Part shown: positions 19,233 to 27,852 of the stretch, in pieces
How positions within the stretch are numbered: the stretch's first letter is position 1
Layout: the number at the start of each line of letters is the position of its first letter
Source: Chitinophaga pinensis
GTDB lineage: Bacteria > Bacteroidota > Bacteroidia > Flavobacteriales_D > Crocinitomicaceae
Assembly: GCA_945883825.1 (NCBI GenBank)
Contig: CAMCYF010000016.1
Span: 1 to 53,062, forward strand
DNA: 53,062 bases
Reading direction: 5' to 3'
Made by a program: the position numbers and the translations under genes
The notes under the pieces: model-generated
Told to the model about the DNA's origin: nothing
Databases searched by the model: none
Seen by the model: only the letters and a program-made list of their open reading frames with translations

Positions 19233-19478
19233 TTATTTATCGGCGAGTTTATCTTTAATAGTGTTGAATTCCTCTTCAGTACTAATTTCGTAGATTTCTC
19301 TTTTATCTAGCAAATCTTGTATCAGAATAATTCCAGGATATTTATTTGCAATAATTTCAATTTTAAAGTATTGATTTCCGACACATTGAATTTCAGTAAA
19401 ATTTCGTTCGTCTGAAATTTTATAAAACGATTTGCTATTTTTTAATTTTCGATAGCATGGAAATGTAGTTTGATTCAT
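19233..19478 (-). CDS. Small uncharacterised protein (81 aa)
   Basis: Not recognised. 81 residues, no signal peptide or membrane span, mixed alpha/beta composition, acidic C-terminus (EEEFNTIKDKLADK). It overlaps the end of the upstream TPR gene by four bases (19475-19478) and lies 47 bases before the IcmF start, so it is probably the middle gene of a three-gene transcript. The tight overlap is the main reason to believe it is real. Confidence 0.7.
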   Translation of the reverse strand: MNQTTFPCYRKLKNSKSFYKISDERNFTEIQCVGNQYFKIEIIANKYPGIILIQDLLDKREIYEISTEEEFNTIKDKLADK

Positions 19479-20068
19479 TTCAATTTACCACCTTTTTTAA
19501 TGAAACTAATAAATTCCTTGAATTGCTTCTTCGATTTAAATACTTTTAAAAATTCACTAAAAAAAGATTTATTTTTTATGCTTGATTCTTCTTGAACTTT
19601 TGGCACTTCATTTTCTAAAACTGGTGGTGGCGAAATCAAATTATCTTTCTGATCTTTAGAAATTTCATCAGCAAGCTCAAAGTTTTTTTGTGCCTTTTGC
19701 TTATACCCTAATTTTTCTTGAAGTAGTCCAATATTATTGTATGAAACTGCATCTTCTGGATCGAGTTTAATCGCTTTTTCGTAATCGAAAATGGCTGCTT
19801 CTGTATCGCCAAAAAAATCTCTAGCATAAGCTCTAGAAGCATAGCGATAACCATAAGAATCCTCTAAAAAAACTGCTTGATCAAAATCTTTCAAGGCTTC
19901 TTCTTTTTTATTTTGGTGTATAAAAATTACTCCACGATCACTAAATAAATTTGCTTCATTTGGAAAGAGGTAAATTAAATCATCAAAGATCTTTAAAGCT
20001 TGTTGATAATCCTTCTCCAGCATTAAATTATATGCTTTTTCGTGTTCCGAATTTAAAAATTTCTGCAT
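19475..20068 (-). CDS. TPR-repeat protein
   Basis: 197 residues with three to four tetratricopeptide repeats between about residues 8 and 135 (for example DFDQAVFLEDSYGYRYASRA and DYEKAIKLDPEDAVSYNNIG), followed by a linker and a basic Lys/Phe-rich tail. No signal peptide, so a cytoplasmic protein-interaction scaffold. First gene of a likely operon with the 81-residue gene and IcmF; a -7 element lies 18-25 bases before its start. Confidence 0.85.
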   Translation of the reverse strand: MQKFLNSEHEKAYNLMLEKDYQQALKIFDDLIYLFPNEANLFSDRGVIFIHQNKKEEALKDFDQAVFLEDSYGYRYASRAYARDFFGDTEAAIFDYEKAIKLDPEDAVSYNNIGLLQEKLGYKQKAQKNFELADEISKDQKDNLISPPPVLENEVPKVQEESSIKNKSFFSEFLKVFKSKKQFKEFISFIKKGGKLK

Positions 20069-20085
20069 GCAAAATAAATTTTTTG

Positions 20086-20093
20086 CAAATATA
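20086..20093 (-). promoter_or_regulatory. -7 promoter element (TATATTTG, minus strand)
   Basis: Minus-strand TATATTTG matches TAnnTTTG and ends 17 bases before the TPR gene start at 20068; likely promoter of the TPR - small protein - IcmF group. Confidence 0.55.
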
Positions 20094-20138
20094 ACGAGAC
20101 TTGTTGAATAGGCTTTGTAATTTTACTGCAATAAGATT

Positions 20139-20630
20139 ATGAAAGAAAACGACCAATCCTCTTTGGATAGTGCAAAATTGGCAATTCACGTCACGAAAAA
20201 GTTTTTTCGTAAAATGAAACAGGCAAAACCGAATGATTTAGATCAGAAGTTTCACAAGGGACATGAAGCTGAATTTAAAAAGATGGATTGTTTAAGTTGT
20301 GCAAATTGCTGTAAAACAACCAGTCCAATTTTCAGAGATGCTGATATTCGTCGTATTTCCAAGCATCTTCGTATTAAGGAAGGAAAGTTTATCTCCGATT
20401 TCTTAAGAATGGACGAGGAACAAGATTATGTTTTAAAAAGTTCTCCCTGCTCTTTTTTAGATAATGATAACAGTTGTTCTATTTATGATGTTCGGCCACT
20501 AGCATGTAGAGAATATCCTCATACAGATAGAAAAAACATGTTTCAAGTACTGGAAATTACAGCGGAAAATTCATTGATTTGTCCTGCGGTTGCGCGAATT
20601 GTTCTCGCGATTACTTCCCCAAGAATTTAG
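20139..20630 (+). CDS. YkgJ-family cysteine-cluster protein
   Basis: 163 residues. Cysteines occur as C-x2-C-x2-CC (CLSCANCC, about residues 51-58), then PCSF, SCSIYDVRPLACREYP and a late Cys (LICPA). This is the zinc/iron-chelating UPF0153/YkgJ pattern. The biochemical role of the family is unsettled; metal or Fe-S binding is proposed. The N-terminal 45 residues are basic and helical. It is divergent from the TPR gene and ends in a four-base convergent overlap (20627-20630) with the stomatin-like gene. Confidence 0.9.
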   Translation: MKENDQSSLDSAKLAIHVTKKFFRKMKQAKPNDLDQKFHKGHEAEFKKMDCLSCANCCKTTSPIFRDADIRRISKHLRIKEGKFISDFLRMDEEQDYVLKSSPCSFLDNDNSCSIYDVRPLACREYPHTDRKNMFQVLEITAENSLICPAVARIVLAITSPRI

Positions 20631-21553
20631 GCCTCTTTATCTTTTGTTGAGATCATTGCTTGGATTTGCTTCATAGTTCGTTGCATTCCTTCAGCACTTC
20701 CATCGAGAAATATTGTATTTCCGTTTCCATATTCTGCAAAGTTCTTAATTGCTTCTGTCCACATAGAAAATAAAATAACATTGGTGTCCAAGTTTGCAGC
20801 TTTCATTTCATCTGCAGCTTCACTCATACCTTTAGCCACTTCTTGACGGAATAATGCAACTCCTTGTCCACGAAGCATTGCCGCTTCTTTTTCAGCTAGT
20901 GCTGCAATTTTTGTAGCATTTCCATCAGCTTCCGCAGCTTTTGTTTTTGTGATTAATAGCGCTTGACCTTCATTTTCAGCAGCAGCTTTTAAATTATTTG
21001 AAGCAACAACTCTGCTCATGCTCTCAATAATCGCTTGATCAAATGTAATGTCGTTAATTTGCAAGTCAATTAAATGGTAACCCCACATTTCTAAGGTGTT
21101 GTCTATTTGATTTTTTACACTGTCTACTAATTCATGTCGGCGACCAAGAATTTCAGACTGTTTTTGACTTGCTACATAAGCGCGAATTGAACCTTCAATT
21201 GTGCGGATCAAGGCCTGCATTAAATCTTTATTGCTGATAAATTTAAAGGCAACTTTTTTGATTGTCTCTTCTTCGGAGTCTAAAACGCTGTAGAGCAACA
21301 TGCTTTTAAAGTAAACATTTGCTTGGTCAATTGTTACTGCTTGAAATTCCATTTCGATACTTTGGTTTTGAATGGAAACCCTGCGGTAAATTTGTTCAAT
21401 TATCGGGATTTTAAAACGTAAGCCAGGCTGCAATATTCTGCGGTATTTACCAAAAAGGGTAACAACAGCAATGGTTCCTTGTGTTACTGTTAGAAGGGAG
21501 CTAAAGATAATTAAAGCAATAACTCCGAGCGTTATTAAAAGTTCATTATTCAT
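20627..21553 (-). CDS. SPFH/band 7 (stomatin-like) membrane protein
   Basis: 308 residues from the ATG at 21553. An ATG 69 bases further up would add a basic stretch before the membrane anchor, so the shorter form is preferred. An N-terminal hydrophobic segment (LLITLGVIALIIFSSLL) is followed by the band 7 domain (about 25-200; FGKYRRILQPGLRFKIPI and the IRAYVASQKQSEIL region). An Ala/Glu-rich coiled-coil (about 200-270) and a short C-terminal tail follow. Such proteins form membrane-bound oligomeric rings that organise proteases or membrane domains. No NfeD or FtsH partner is adjacent. Its stop overlaps the YkgJ gene stop. Confidence 0.9.
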   Translation of the reverse strand: MNNELLITLGVIALIIFSSLLTVTQGTIAVVTLFGKYRRILQPGLRFKIPIIEQIYRRVSIQNQSIEMEFQAVTIDQANVYFKSMLLYSVLDSEEETIKKVAFKFISNKDLMQALIRTIEGSIRAYVASQKQSEILGRRHELVDSVKNQIDNTLEMWGYHLIDLQINDITFDQAIIESMSRVVASNNLKAAAENEGQALLITKTKAAEADGNATKIAALAEKEAAMLRGQGVALFRQEVAKGMSEAADEMKAANLDTNVILFSMWTEAIKNFAEYGNGNTIFLDGSAEGMQRTMKQIQAMISTKDKEA

Positions 21554-21667
21554 TTGATTTTTTTTTATAAATTTAGGATTTATTTTTAAAGGCATGAAAA
21601 TAATATTTGGTTTTATTTTCAATTAATTCTTTGCTTTGTTTTATTCTGAAAGAGTCTTTTAAATTTT

Positions 21668-21675
21668 TAACTTTG
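21668..21675 (+). promoter_or_regulatory. -7 promoter element (TAACTTTG) four bases from the start codon
   Basis: TAACTTTG fits TAnnTTTG and ends only four bases before the helicase ATG at 21680. Transcription would begin at or very near the start codon, which implies a leaderless or near-leaderless mRNA. Confidence 0.5.
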
Positions 21676-21679
21676 CTGT

Positions 21680-22897
21680 ATGAAATTCAAAGATTATCCA
21701 ATTTCACAATCGATTAAGGCACAGCTAGAAGTAATGGGCTTTAATCGCCCTACAGATATTCAGTTTCGAGCAATTAAGCATATTTTAAAAGGCGAAGATG
21801 TAATGGCTGTTGCGCAAACAGGAACAGGAAAAACAGCTGCATTTGTAATTCCTATGCTCAATCATTTTTTGGTAAAACCACGAGGAAAATATGCTGGAAT
21901 TAGAGGTCTTATTTTGGTCCCTACGAGAGAGTTAGCGAATCAGATTTCAAAAGTTGTTGCAGAAATTGCCTTACAAACACATTTGCGTGTTTTAGGTTTG
22001 TATGGAGGCGTGGAGCAAGAAAATCAAATAAAAACTTTAAATGAAGGAGTTGATGTACTTGTAACAACACCAGGACGAATGTTTGATTTAATATCCCAAG
22101 GCTTTGTTGATGTCTCAAAATTAGAGATTTTTGTTTTGGATGAGGCAGACTTAATGTTAGATTTAGGTTTCAATAAAGATATTCAGGATCTTATTCGTAA
22201 AATTCCAAAAAATCGTCAAACCTTATTTTTTACAGCAACAATTTCAAAGAAAATTAAATCCTTAGCATATGATGTGGTGAGAGACGCTATTCGTATTCAT
22301 GTTTCCCCACAAAATCCAGTTTCTAAAAATGTGGACCATGCAGTAGCATCGATTGAAATGGATGATAAAAGGTTTTTCTTAGAAAATATCTTGAAAGAAT
22401 ATCCAGAAAAAAAATTCATTGTTTTTGCACGCACTAAAGTTCGTGTAGAGCGAATTGTTGCAGCCATGGCTAGAGTGACAGTAAATTCTGAAGCACTTCA
22501 TGGCGGAATAGAACAGAATGATCGCTTTGCCATATTAGATCGTTTTAGAAGTGGTGAGAACAATGTACTAATTACTACTGATGTCGCTTGTCGTGGAATT
22601 GACATTCCAGATATGGATTATGTAGTGAATTATGATTTGCCAGATAATCCCGAAAATTACGTACACCGCTGTGGCCGAACTGGTCGTGGGAATAAACGCG
22701 GGCAGGCGCTTTCCTTTTGTAGTAAAGATGAAAATTTGTTGTTAGATGCGATTGAGTCATATACTGGAGAGGAAGTTCAACGATTTAATATAACTGCAGA
22801 TGATTACAAAGAAATTCTAAGCGATACTGAATTAAGCGACTATAATTGGAAAAAATTGATGGCTGAGAATGATAACCCAAATGAGTGGGATGATTAA
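21680..22897 (+). CDS. DEAD-box RNA helicase
   Basis: 405 residues with Q-motif (PTDIQ), AQTGTGKT (45-52), PTRELA, TPGR, VLDEAD, TATI in place of SAT, CRGIDIP and HRCGRTGR. Motif III reads T-A-T and the HRxGRTGR motif has Cys, both tolerated in the family. The C-terminal tail is acidic (NDNPNEWDD), unlike the basic tail of the other helicase in the window, suggesting a different partner or RNA. Only its -7 element separates it from the divergent stomatin gene's control region. Confidence 0.94.
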   Translation: MKFKDYPISQSIKAQLEVMGFNRPTDIQFRAIKHILKGEDVMAVAQTGTGKTAAFVIPMLNHFLVKPRGKYAGIRGLILVPTRELANQISKVVAEIALQTHLRVLGLYGGVEQENQIKTLNEGVDVLVTTPGRMFDLISQGFVDVSKLEIFVLDEADLMLDLGFNKDIQDLIRKIPKNRQTLFFTATISKKIKSLAYDVVRDAIRIHVSPQNPVSKNVDHAVASIEMDDKRFFLENILKEYPEKKFIVFARTKVRVERIVAAMARVTVNSEALHGGIEQNDRFAILDRFRSGENNVLITTDVACRGIDIPDMDYVVNYDLPDNPENYVHRCGRTGRGNKRGQALSFCSKDENLLLDAIESYTGEEVQRFNITADDYKEILSDTELSDYNWKKLMAENDNPNEWDD

Positions 22898-22944
22898 TTC
22901 CTTAATTTAAAAATTATTACTTTTACATAAATAAAAACTGCATT

Positions 22945-23517
22945 ATGAAAAAAATAAATTTATTACTGACAAGCATATTTATGTTTTTTAGTTTCTCCCA
23001 TTTTTCACAGTCAAAAACAACGGTTTTACATGGTGTTACTTTTTATTCGGAGATTAAATTAGGAGCTGATAATTTGGTTTTAAACGGCGGCGGTTTACGA
23101 GAAAAATACTTTATTGACTTATATGTTGGTGCATTGTTCTTACAGCAAAAATCTAAGGATGCTAGCAAAATTTTAAATGCTGATGCACCGATGGTAATTC
23201 AAATTAAATTAGTTTCAAACAGTGTGACACGTGAAAAATTTGTGGAATCTGTTCGCGAAGGTTTTAATAATGCTAGTCATGGAAAAGCAACAAAAGAGCA
23301 AATCAGCAAATTCATAAATTCTTTTTCTGGAGCATTTAAAAAAGGTGATAAAATTAATTTCGAATACCTTCCAAATAAAGGAGTTGCTGTAGAGAAAAAT
23401 GGAACGCAGTTATGTGTAATTGAAGGATTAGAATTTAAAAAAGCCCTTTTTTCAATATGGTTTGGAAATGTTCCTGCAGATGCAAATTTGAAAGAAGGAA
23501 TGTTAGGAAAAGAGTGA
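22945..23517 (+). CDS. Chalcone-isomerase-like secreted protein
   Basis: 190 residues: signal peptide to about residue 21 (FFSFSHFSQ), then a chalcone-isomerase-like fold with FYSEIKLG, LVLNGGGLREKYFIDLYVGALFL, and the C-terminal EGLEFKKALFSIWFGNVPAD...LKEGMLGK signature. Bacterial members bind small hydrophobic ligands such as fatty acids; flavonoid isomerisation is unlikely. Periplasmic by prediction. The last codons (KE-stop) form half of a palindrome shared with the convergent gene 4 bases away. Confidence 0.87.
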   Translation: MKKINLLLTSIFMFFSFSHFSQSKTTVLHGVTFYSEIKLGADNLVLNGGGLREKYFIDLYVGALFLQQKSKDASKILNADAPMVIQIKLVSNSVTREKFVESVREGFNNASHGKATKEQISKFINSFSGAFKKGDKINFEYLPNKGVAVEKNGTQLCVIEGLEFKKALFSIWFGNVPADANLKEGMLGKE

Positions 23518-23531
23518 TTTTTTACTCTTTT
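23508..23531. terminator. Bidirectional hairpin spanning two convergent stop codons
   Basis: AAAAGAGT (23508-23515) and ACTCTTTT (23524-23531) are perfect inverted repeats around an 8-base loop containing six T. Each arm is the Lys-Glu-stop end of one gene, so one palindrome may terminate transcription in both directions. Confidence 0.6.
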
Positions 23532-26362
23532 ATAAACTTACTTTGATAAATCCCTTCAGCTGTTTGAACTTTTATATAGTACATCCCTTTTGATAGAAAA
23601 GCTATTTCTTGTGTTTTTGTGAATTCTCTTTTTATAATTAATTTTCCGTTAATATCATAAAATGAGACTGATTCACCAATCAGGTTATCCAAGTGAATTT
23701 CGTTTGTAGCAGGATTTGGGGAAATAGTGAATTTTGAATATGTCACTTCATTCAAATCTAATGTTGAATTCTGAACAAATGCTGAGTCATTTAATTGACA
23801 ACCGTTTGCATCCTCTACAGTAAGAAAATACCATCCGGGATTTAAGTATACAATTACAGAATCTGAACTAAAATTCCCTGCCCAAGAATATGTATATGGC
23901 GTTGTTCCTCCTTGAATTGATGAATATACTATTCCATCTAAGGAAGCCGAACCACTTGCAGGTGTTATACTAAATTCATTACTTAGAGATGTAGGTTCAT
24001 CCAATGTAATTTGAATTGTTGGACTCATACATCCATGTGAATCAACCCCATAAATTTCGTAGTCGCCCGTTGGAAGTTGATTTAGAAGTACAGGTTCAAT
24101 TATTTGATTGTTTAGAAAAATAACATAAGGAGCAGTTCCTCCAGTAGCTGAGGTAAGAATACTTCCATTTGATTCTCCATTGCAAAGCACATTGTTTCCT
24201 TCTAAATCAATAAAGAAGTTGTCGGGTTCAGCAACAACAAATTCTAGCGTATCAATGCAAACGCGTGTATCTTCTGCAATTAATTGATATGTTCCAGCAA
24301 TTAAATCAGTTATTGTGTTCGTTGAGAAGCCATTTGACCAGTTATAAATAACGGAAGTACTCATTTGACCATCAAAAACTTGTATGTATCCTGTTGCTCC
24401 ATTGTTACACAAAACATTTCCTACAAATGAAGAATCAATTACTGGAGCAGAAAAAGGCACAAATACAGAATCTGTCACAAGGCAACCATTTGCATGGGTA
24501 ATAATAACCGAGTTCCAACCTTCTACTAAGTTATTGTTAGGTTTTGTTGTAATTCCATTTTCCCATAAAAATGTACAGGTACTAAACATACATTGACAAC
24601 CAGATGAATTTACTACTGCAGCTCCATTTTCATCTTCGGGACAGGTTGGTGACATTATTCCTCCAAAGCTAATTACAAAAGGATTTATTAGAGTAAAGTT
24701 CCTTATTTCAAAACAATCCAATGAATTTGTAACTTGAACCCAATAGTTTCCTGAACTAAGATTTTGTAGTGAAGAACTTGTACTTCCGTTTGACCATAAA
24801 TAGGTGTGAGGTCCGCCTCCATTTACAAGTGTTAAGTTAATTGAGCCATCTGCAAATCCGTTACAACTAGGTTGAATTATTGAAGCATTTGAAATTACGC
24901 TTCCAGGTCCACAATCGGTACTCGATGAATAATATTCTCCATTATTATTTGTTCCTAAATAAGAACCCCAGGCAATTCCAGCATTTGGGATACTACTGCT
25001 TAATTCTATAAGATTTAAATAAATTCCTTTCCATCCAACTGGGTTTAAACTATCTTTTTTGTAGCTGTAAACTAGATCGATGTTATTATCTTGGTCAATA
25101 TCTCCAAAATAAGGAGTAGAACCAAGATTTACGCCTGCTCTAGTATTTCCTAATTGTGAAATCAGTCCATTAGCAAAATCAAGTGCATGAATTTTATTTT
25201 TGTAGTATCCATTTTCAAAATAATTTACTGAAATTACTGCTTCATCAAGTCCATTGTTATCTAAGTCTATGGCAGCGGCAGCCGCATAATTTGATTTTCC
25301 AATACTATCATTAAACAAAACTTGGCCTGTTTCTCCATCCAGCATAACTTGATAGAAATCTGAATAAGAAGGAGCAATACCTTTAAATAGTACTAAAAAA
25401 ACATCTGGATTCAAATCACTTGAAAATCTTCCAATTGTAGGCGCTGCACTTGACTCTGTTCCTTGAAGCTGATAATCCCAAGTAGTAGAAAAATCACTTC
25501 CTTTAATTTTAGAAACTTTACCTCCGAACGCCTGAATAAAAATGTCATATGAATTATCTTGTGTTTTACAAATTGATGCAGGAGCAATAAATCCTTTGCT
25601 AAGATCACTTGCTAATTCAACAGAGTTTGTGAGTGTATTATTTAATAAGTCGCTAAGCTGACTTGCCCAGAATGAACCTCCTAAATTTTCACCACCTGTG
25701 CCATAAAGAATCCATAGTGTTCCATTATTTTGAATGTCTGCAACAATTGGAGAACAATAAGTCTCTGCACTATCAGGAACTACCGCTTTTGCAATTAAGG
25801 CCCCATTAAGACCATTCACAATCATTAAATATCCAGGTGGACGATTTGTTTCCCATTCAGGTGCAGAATGATCTCCGCCATTGCAAACTAAAATATCTGG
25901 AAAAGAGTCGTTATTAACGTCATTAATAAATTGCGGATTATAAAAATTGTACAAACCGCTATCTGCAGGATTAGCACTATAGGGAAAATAATCCCAGATT
26001 AATGAGCCGTTAGCGCCATTAATTGCTAGTAATTGTGCTTGGCGACCAGTGATAAAAACATCTTTAATTCCATCTCCTGTAATATCTTGAAATATCGCGC
26101 TTCCAAAAACTTCATTTCTTGATGGTCTTTTCCACAAAAGAGATCCATCTAAGCCATTGTAGGCCATAATTCCATTGTTGCTGTAAACACCATCTGTTCC
26201 TCCACCGATTACAATATCTTCAATTCCATCTTGATTTAAATCGCAGGCTCTTGGGGATGATAAGGTAGGAATTGAGTCTGTAAAGGCTTGCCAATTATTA
26301 AGTTGAGCTATTATATTTAGATTTAAAAGAAAAATTGATGAGAATAAAAAAGTTGATTTCAT
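23522..26362 (-). CDS. T9SS-sorted FG-GAP / SprB-repeat surface protein
   Basis: 946 residues from the ATG at 26362, chosen because it begins a signal peptide (MKSTFLFSSIFLLNLNIIAQ) and has a -7 element just upstream; longer forms would run into the divergent gene. The N-terminal half is an FG-GAP/integrin-like beta-propeller with repeated calcium loops (DLNQDGIEDI, DITGDGIKDV, DVNNDSFPDI, DIDQDNNIDL). The C-terminal half has about five SprB/PKD-like repeats (CNGFADGSI...YLWSNG; CNNGATGYI; CNGESNGSI) and ends in a T9SS type A sorting domain (ISPNPATNEI through KGMYYIKV). Expected at the cell surface as an adhesin-like protein. Function is inferred from architecture. Confidence 0.9.
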   Translation of the reverse strand: MKSTFLFSSIFLLNLNIIAQLNNWQAFTDSIPTLSSPRACDLNQDGIEDIVIGGGTDGVYSNNGIMAYNGLDGSLLWKRPSRNEVFGSAIFQDITGDGIKDVFITGRQAQLLAINGANGSLIWDYFPYSANPADSGLYNFYNPQFINDVNNDSFPDILVCNGGDHSAPEWETNRPPGYLMIVNGLNGALIAKAVVPDSAETYCSPIVADIQNNGTLWILYGTGGENLGGSFWASQLSDLLNNTLTNSVELASDLSKGFIAPASICKTQDNSYDIFIQAFGGKVSKIKGSDFSTTWDYQLQGTESSAAPTIGRFSSDLNPDVFLVLFKGIAPSYSDFYQVMLDGETGQVLFNDSIGKSNYAAAAAIDLDNNGLDEAVISVNYFENGYYKNKIHALDFANGLISQLGNTRAGVNLGSTPYFGDIDQDNNIDLVYSYKKDSLNPVGWKGIYLNLIELSSSIPNAGIAWGSYLGTNNNGEYYSSSTDCGPGSVISNASIIQPSCNGFADGSINLTLVNGGGPHTYLWSNGSTSSSLQNLSSGNYWVQVTNSLDCFEIRNFTLINPFVISFGGIMSPTCPEDENGAAVVNSSGCQCMFSTCTFLWENGITTKPNNNLVEGWNSVIITHANGCLVTDSVFVPFSAPVIDSSFVGNVLCNNGATGYIQVFDGQMSTSVIYNWSNGFSTNTITDLIAGTYQLIAEDTRVCIDTLEFVVAEPDNFFIDLEGNNVLCNGESNGSILTSATGGTAPYVIFLNNQIIEPVLLNQLPTGDYEIYGVDSHGCMSPTIQITLDEPTSLSNEFSITPASGSASLDGIVYSSIQGGTTPYTYSWAGNFSSDSVIVYLNPGWYFLTVEDANGCQLNDSAFVQNSTLDLNEVTYSKFTISPNPATNEIHLDNLIGESVSFYDINGKLIIKREFTKTQEIAFLSKGMYYIKVQTAEGIYQSKFIKE

Positions 26363-26374
26363 TGTGTTTTTTTT

Positions 26375-26382
26375 CAAAGATA
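26375..26382 (-). promoter_or_regulatory. -7 promoter element (TATCTTTG, minus strand)
   Basis: Minus-strand TATCTTTG ends 12 bases before the ATG at 26362 and supports that start over the longer in-frame alternatives. Confidence 0.6.
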
Positions 26383-26467
26383 AGAAAGTTAAGAAAAATA
26401 TTTTTAAAAAGCTTTTCGTTTGTTGTATTATTTTAACAAAAATAACCCTCATAAAGTTCCTTATTCT

Positions 26468-26475
26468 TACTTTTG
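26468..26475 (+). promoter_or_regulatory. -7 promoter element (TACTTTTG)
   Basis: TACTTTTG fits TAnnTTTG and ends 15 bases before the cystathionine beta-synthase ATG at 26491; likely promoter for the three-gene group that follows. Confidence 0.55.
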
Positions 26476-26490
26476 CAGAAACAAAATTGA

Positions 26491-27852
26491 ATGAAAATCT
26501 ACAATAATATTCTGGATACAATAGGAAATACTCCAATTGTTCGCATTAATAAATTAGCGAAAGATGTTTCCGCGCAAGTTTTTGCCAAGATTGAAACAAC
26601 AAATCCAGGAAATTCTGTGAAAGATAGAATGGCAATAAAAATGATTGAAGACGCTGAAAAATCTGGTTTACTAAAGCCAGGAGGCACAGTAATTGAAGGC
26701 ACTTCAGGAAATACAGGAATGGGATTAGCACTCGCGTGCATCATCAAAGGATACAAATTAATTTGTGTTTTAAATGACAAGCAATCAAAGGAAAAAATGG
26801 ATGTTTTGCGTGCAGTTGGATCTGAAGTGGTTGTTTGTCCAACAGCTGTGGAGCCAACAGACCCTCGTTCTTATTATTCTGTTTCGAGAAGATTAGCAAC
26901 AGAAATCCCTAATTCTTGGTATGTAAATCAGTACGATAATTTATCTAATAGAACTGCACATTACGAGCAAACAGGCCCTGAAATTTGGGAGCAAACCGAA
27001 GGAAAAATCACACATTTTGTTGTTGGTGTTGGAACAGGAGGAACAATTTCTGGTGTTGGAAAATATCTAAAAGAGAAGAATCCCAATATTAAAATTTGGG
27101 GAATAGATACTTACGGTTCGGTTTTTAAAAAATACAAGGAAACTGGAATTTTCGATCAAAATGAAATTTATCCATATATAACAGAAGGTATTGGCGAAGA
27201 TATTCTTCCGGCAAATGTTGATTTTGATGTTATTGATTTATTTGAAAAAGTAACAGATAAAGATGCTGCAGTTTATACTCGTCGTTTGGCTCGAGAAGAA
27301 GGAATTTTTGTAGGGAATTCTGCTGGTTCAGCAATAAAAGGTGTTTTGCAATTAAAGGATAAGCTCACAAAAGATGACATTGTTGTTGTTTTGTTTCATG
27401 ACCATGGAAGTCGATATATTGGAAAAATATTTAACGATGATTGGATGAGAGAGCGTGGATTTTTAGAGGAAAATTTAATTAACGCCGGAGATTTAATCGC
27501 TAAAAACAAAGAGATGCCTCTTGTATTTTTGTATTCTGAAGAATTAGTTTCACATGCGATAGCTAAAATGACAAAATATGGTATTTCTCAAATCCCTGTA
27601 TTGAAAGACAATAAATTTGTTGGTTCAATTGATGAAAGTAAAATCTATAAAATTTTGGTGGAACAACCTGAATTAAGAGACGCTCCAATTTCTTCTTTTA
27701 TGTCTGGACCTTTTCCGGTGGTTAGCGAGGAAACAAGTATTGAGGATTTATCAAAATTAATTACTGAAAATTCCGCTGCCGTTTTAGTTGAATTAGCCGA
27801 TGGTAAGTTTCACATTCTTACACGCTACGATATTATATCCGCAATGTCCTAA
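26491..27852 (+). CDS. Cystathionine beta-synthase (PLP enzyme with CBS-domain pair)
   Basis: 453 residues. A fold type II PLP domain (1-320) has the Schiff-base lysine K44 in NPGNSVKDRMA, the substrate loop TSGNTG (71-76) and the phosphate-binding loop GTGGTISGVG. The GIDTYGSVFK..ITEGIGEDILP stretch is typical of cystathionine beta-synthase rather than plain cysteine synthase. The C-terminal ~120 residues form two CBS domains (Bateman module), usually regulatory. It condenses serine (or activated serine) with homocysteine to cystathionine, and may make H2S. Its TAATG stop/start overlap with the next gene shows translational coupling. No cystathionine gamma-lyase is in the window. Confidence 0.92.
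   Translation: MKIYNNILDTIGNTPIVRINKLAKDVSAQVFAKIETTNPGNSVKDRMAIKMIEDAEKSGLLKPGGTVIEGTSGNTGMGLALACIIKGYKLICVLNDKQSKEKMDVLRAVGSEVVVCPTAVEPTDPRSYYSVSRRLATEIPNSWYVNQYDNLSNRTAHYEQTGPEIWEQTEGKITHFVVGVGTGGTISGVGKYLKEKNPNIKIWGIDTYGSVFKKYKETGIFDQNEIYPYITEGIGEDILPANVDFDVIDLFEKVTDKDAAVYTRRLAREEGIFVGNSAGSAIKGVLQLKDKLTKDDIVVVLFHDHGSRYIGKIFNDDWMRERGFLEENLINAGDLIAKNKEMPLVFLYSEELVSHAIAKMTKYGISQIPVLKDNKFVGSIDESKIYKILVEQPELRDAPISSFMSGPFPVVSEETSIEDLSKLITENSAAVLVELADGKFHILTRYDIISAMS

Noticed and set aside
26363..26536. Longer N-terminus for the FG-GAP protein
   Set aside because: It would remove the signal peptide from the N-terminus, cross the -7 element and overlap the divergent cystathionine beta-synthase gene.
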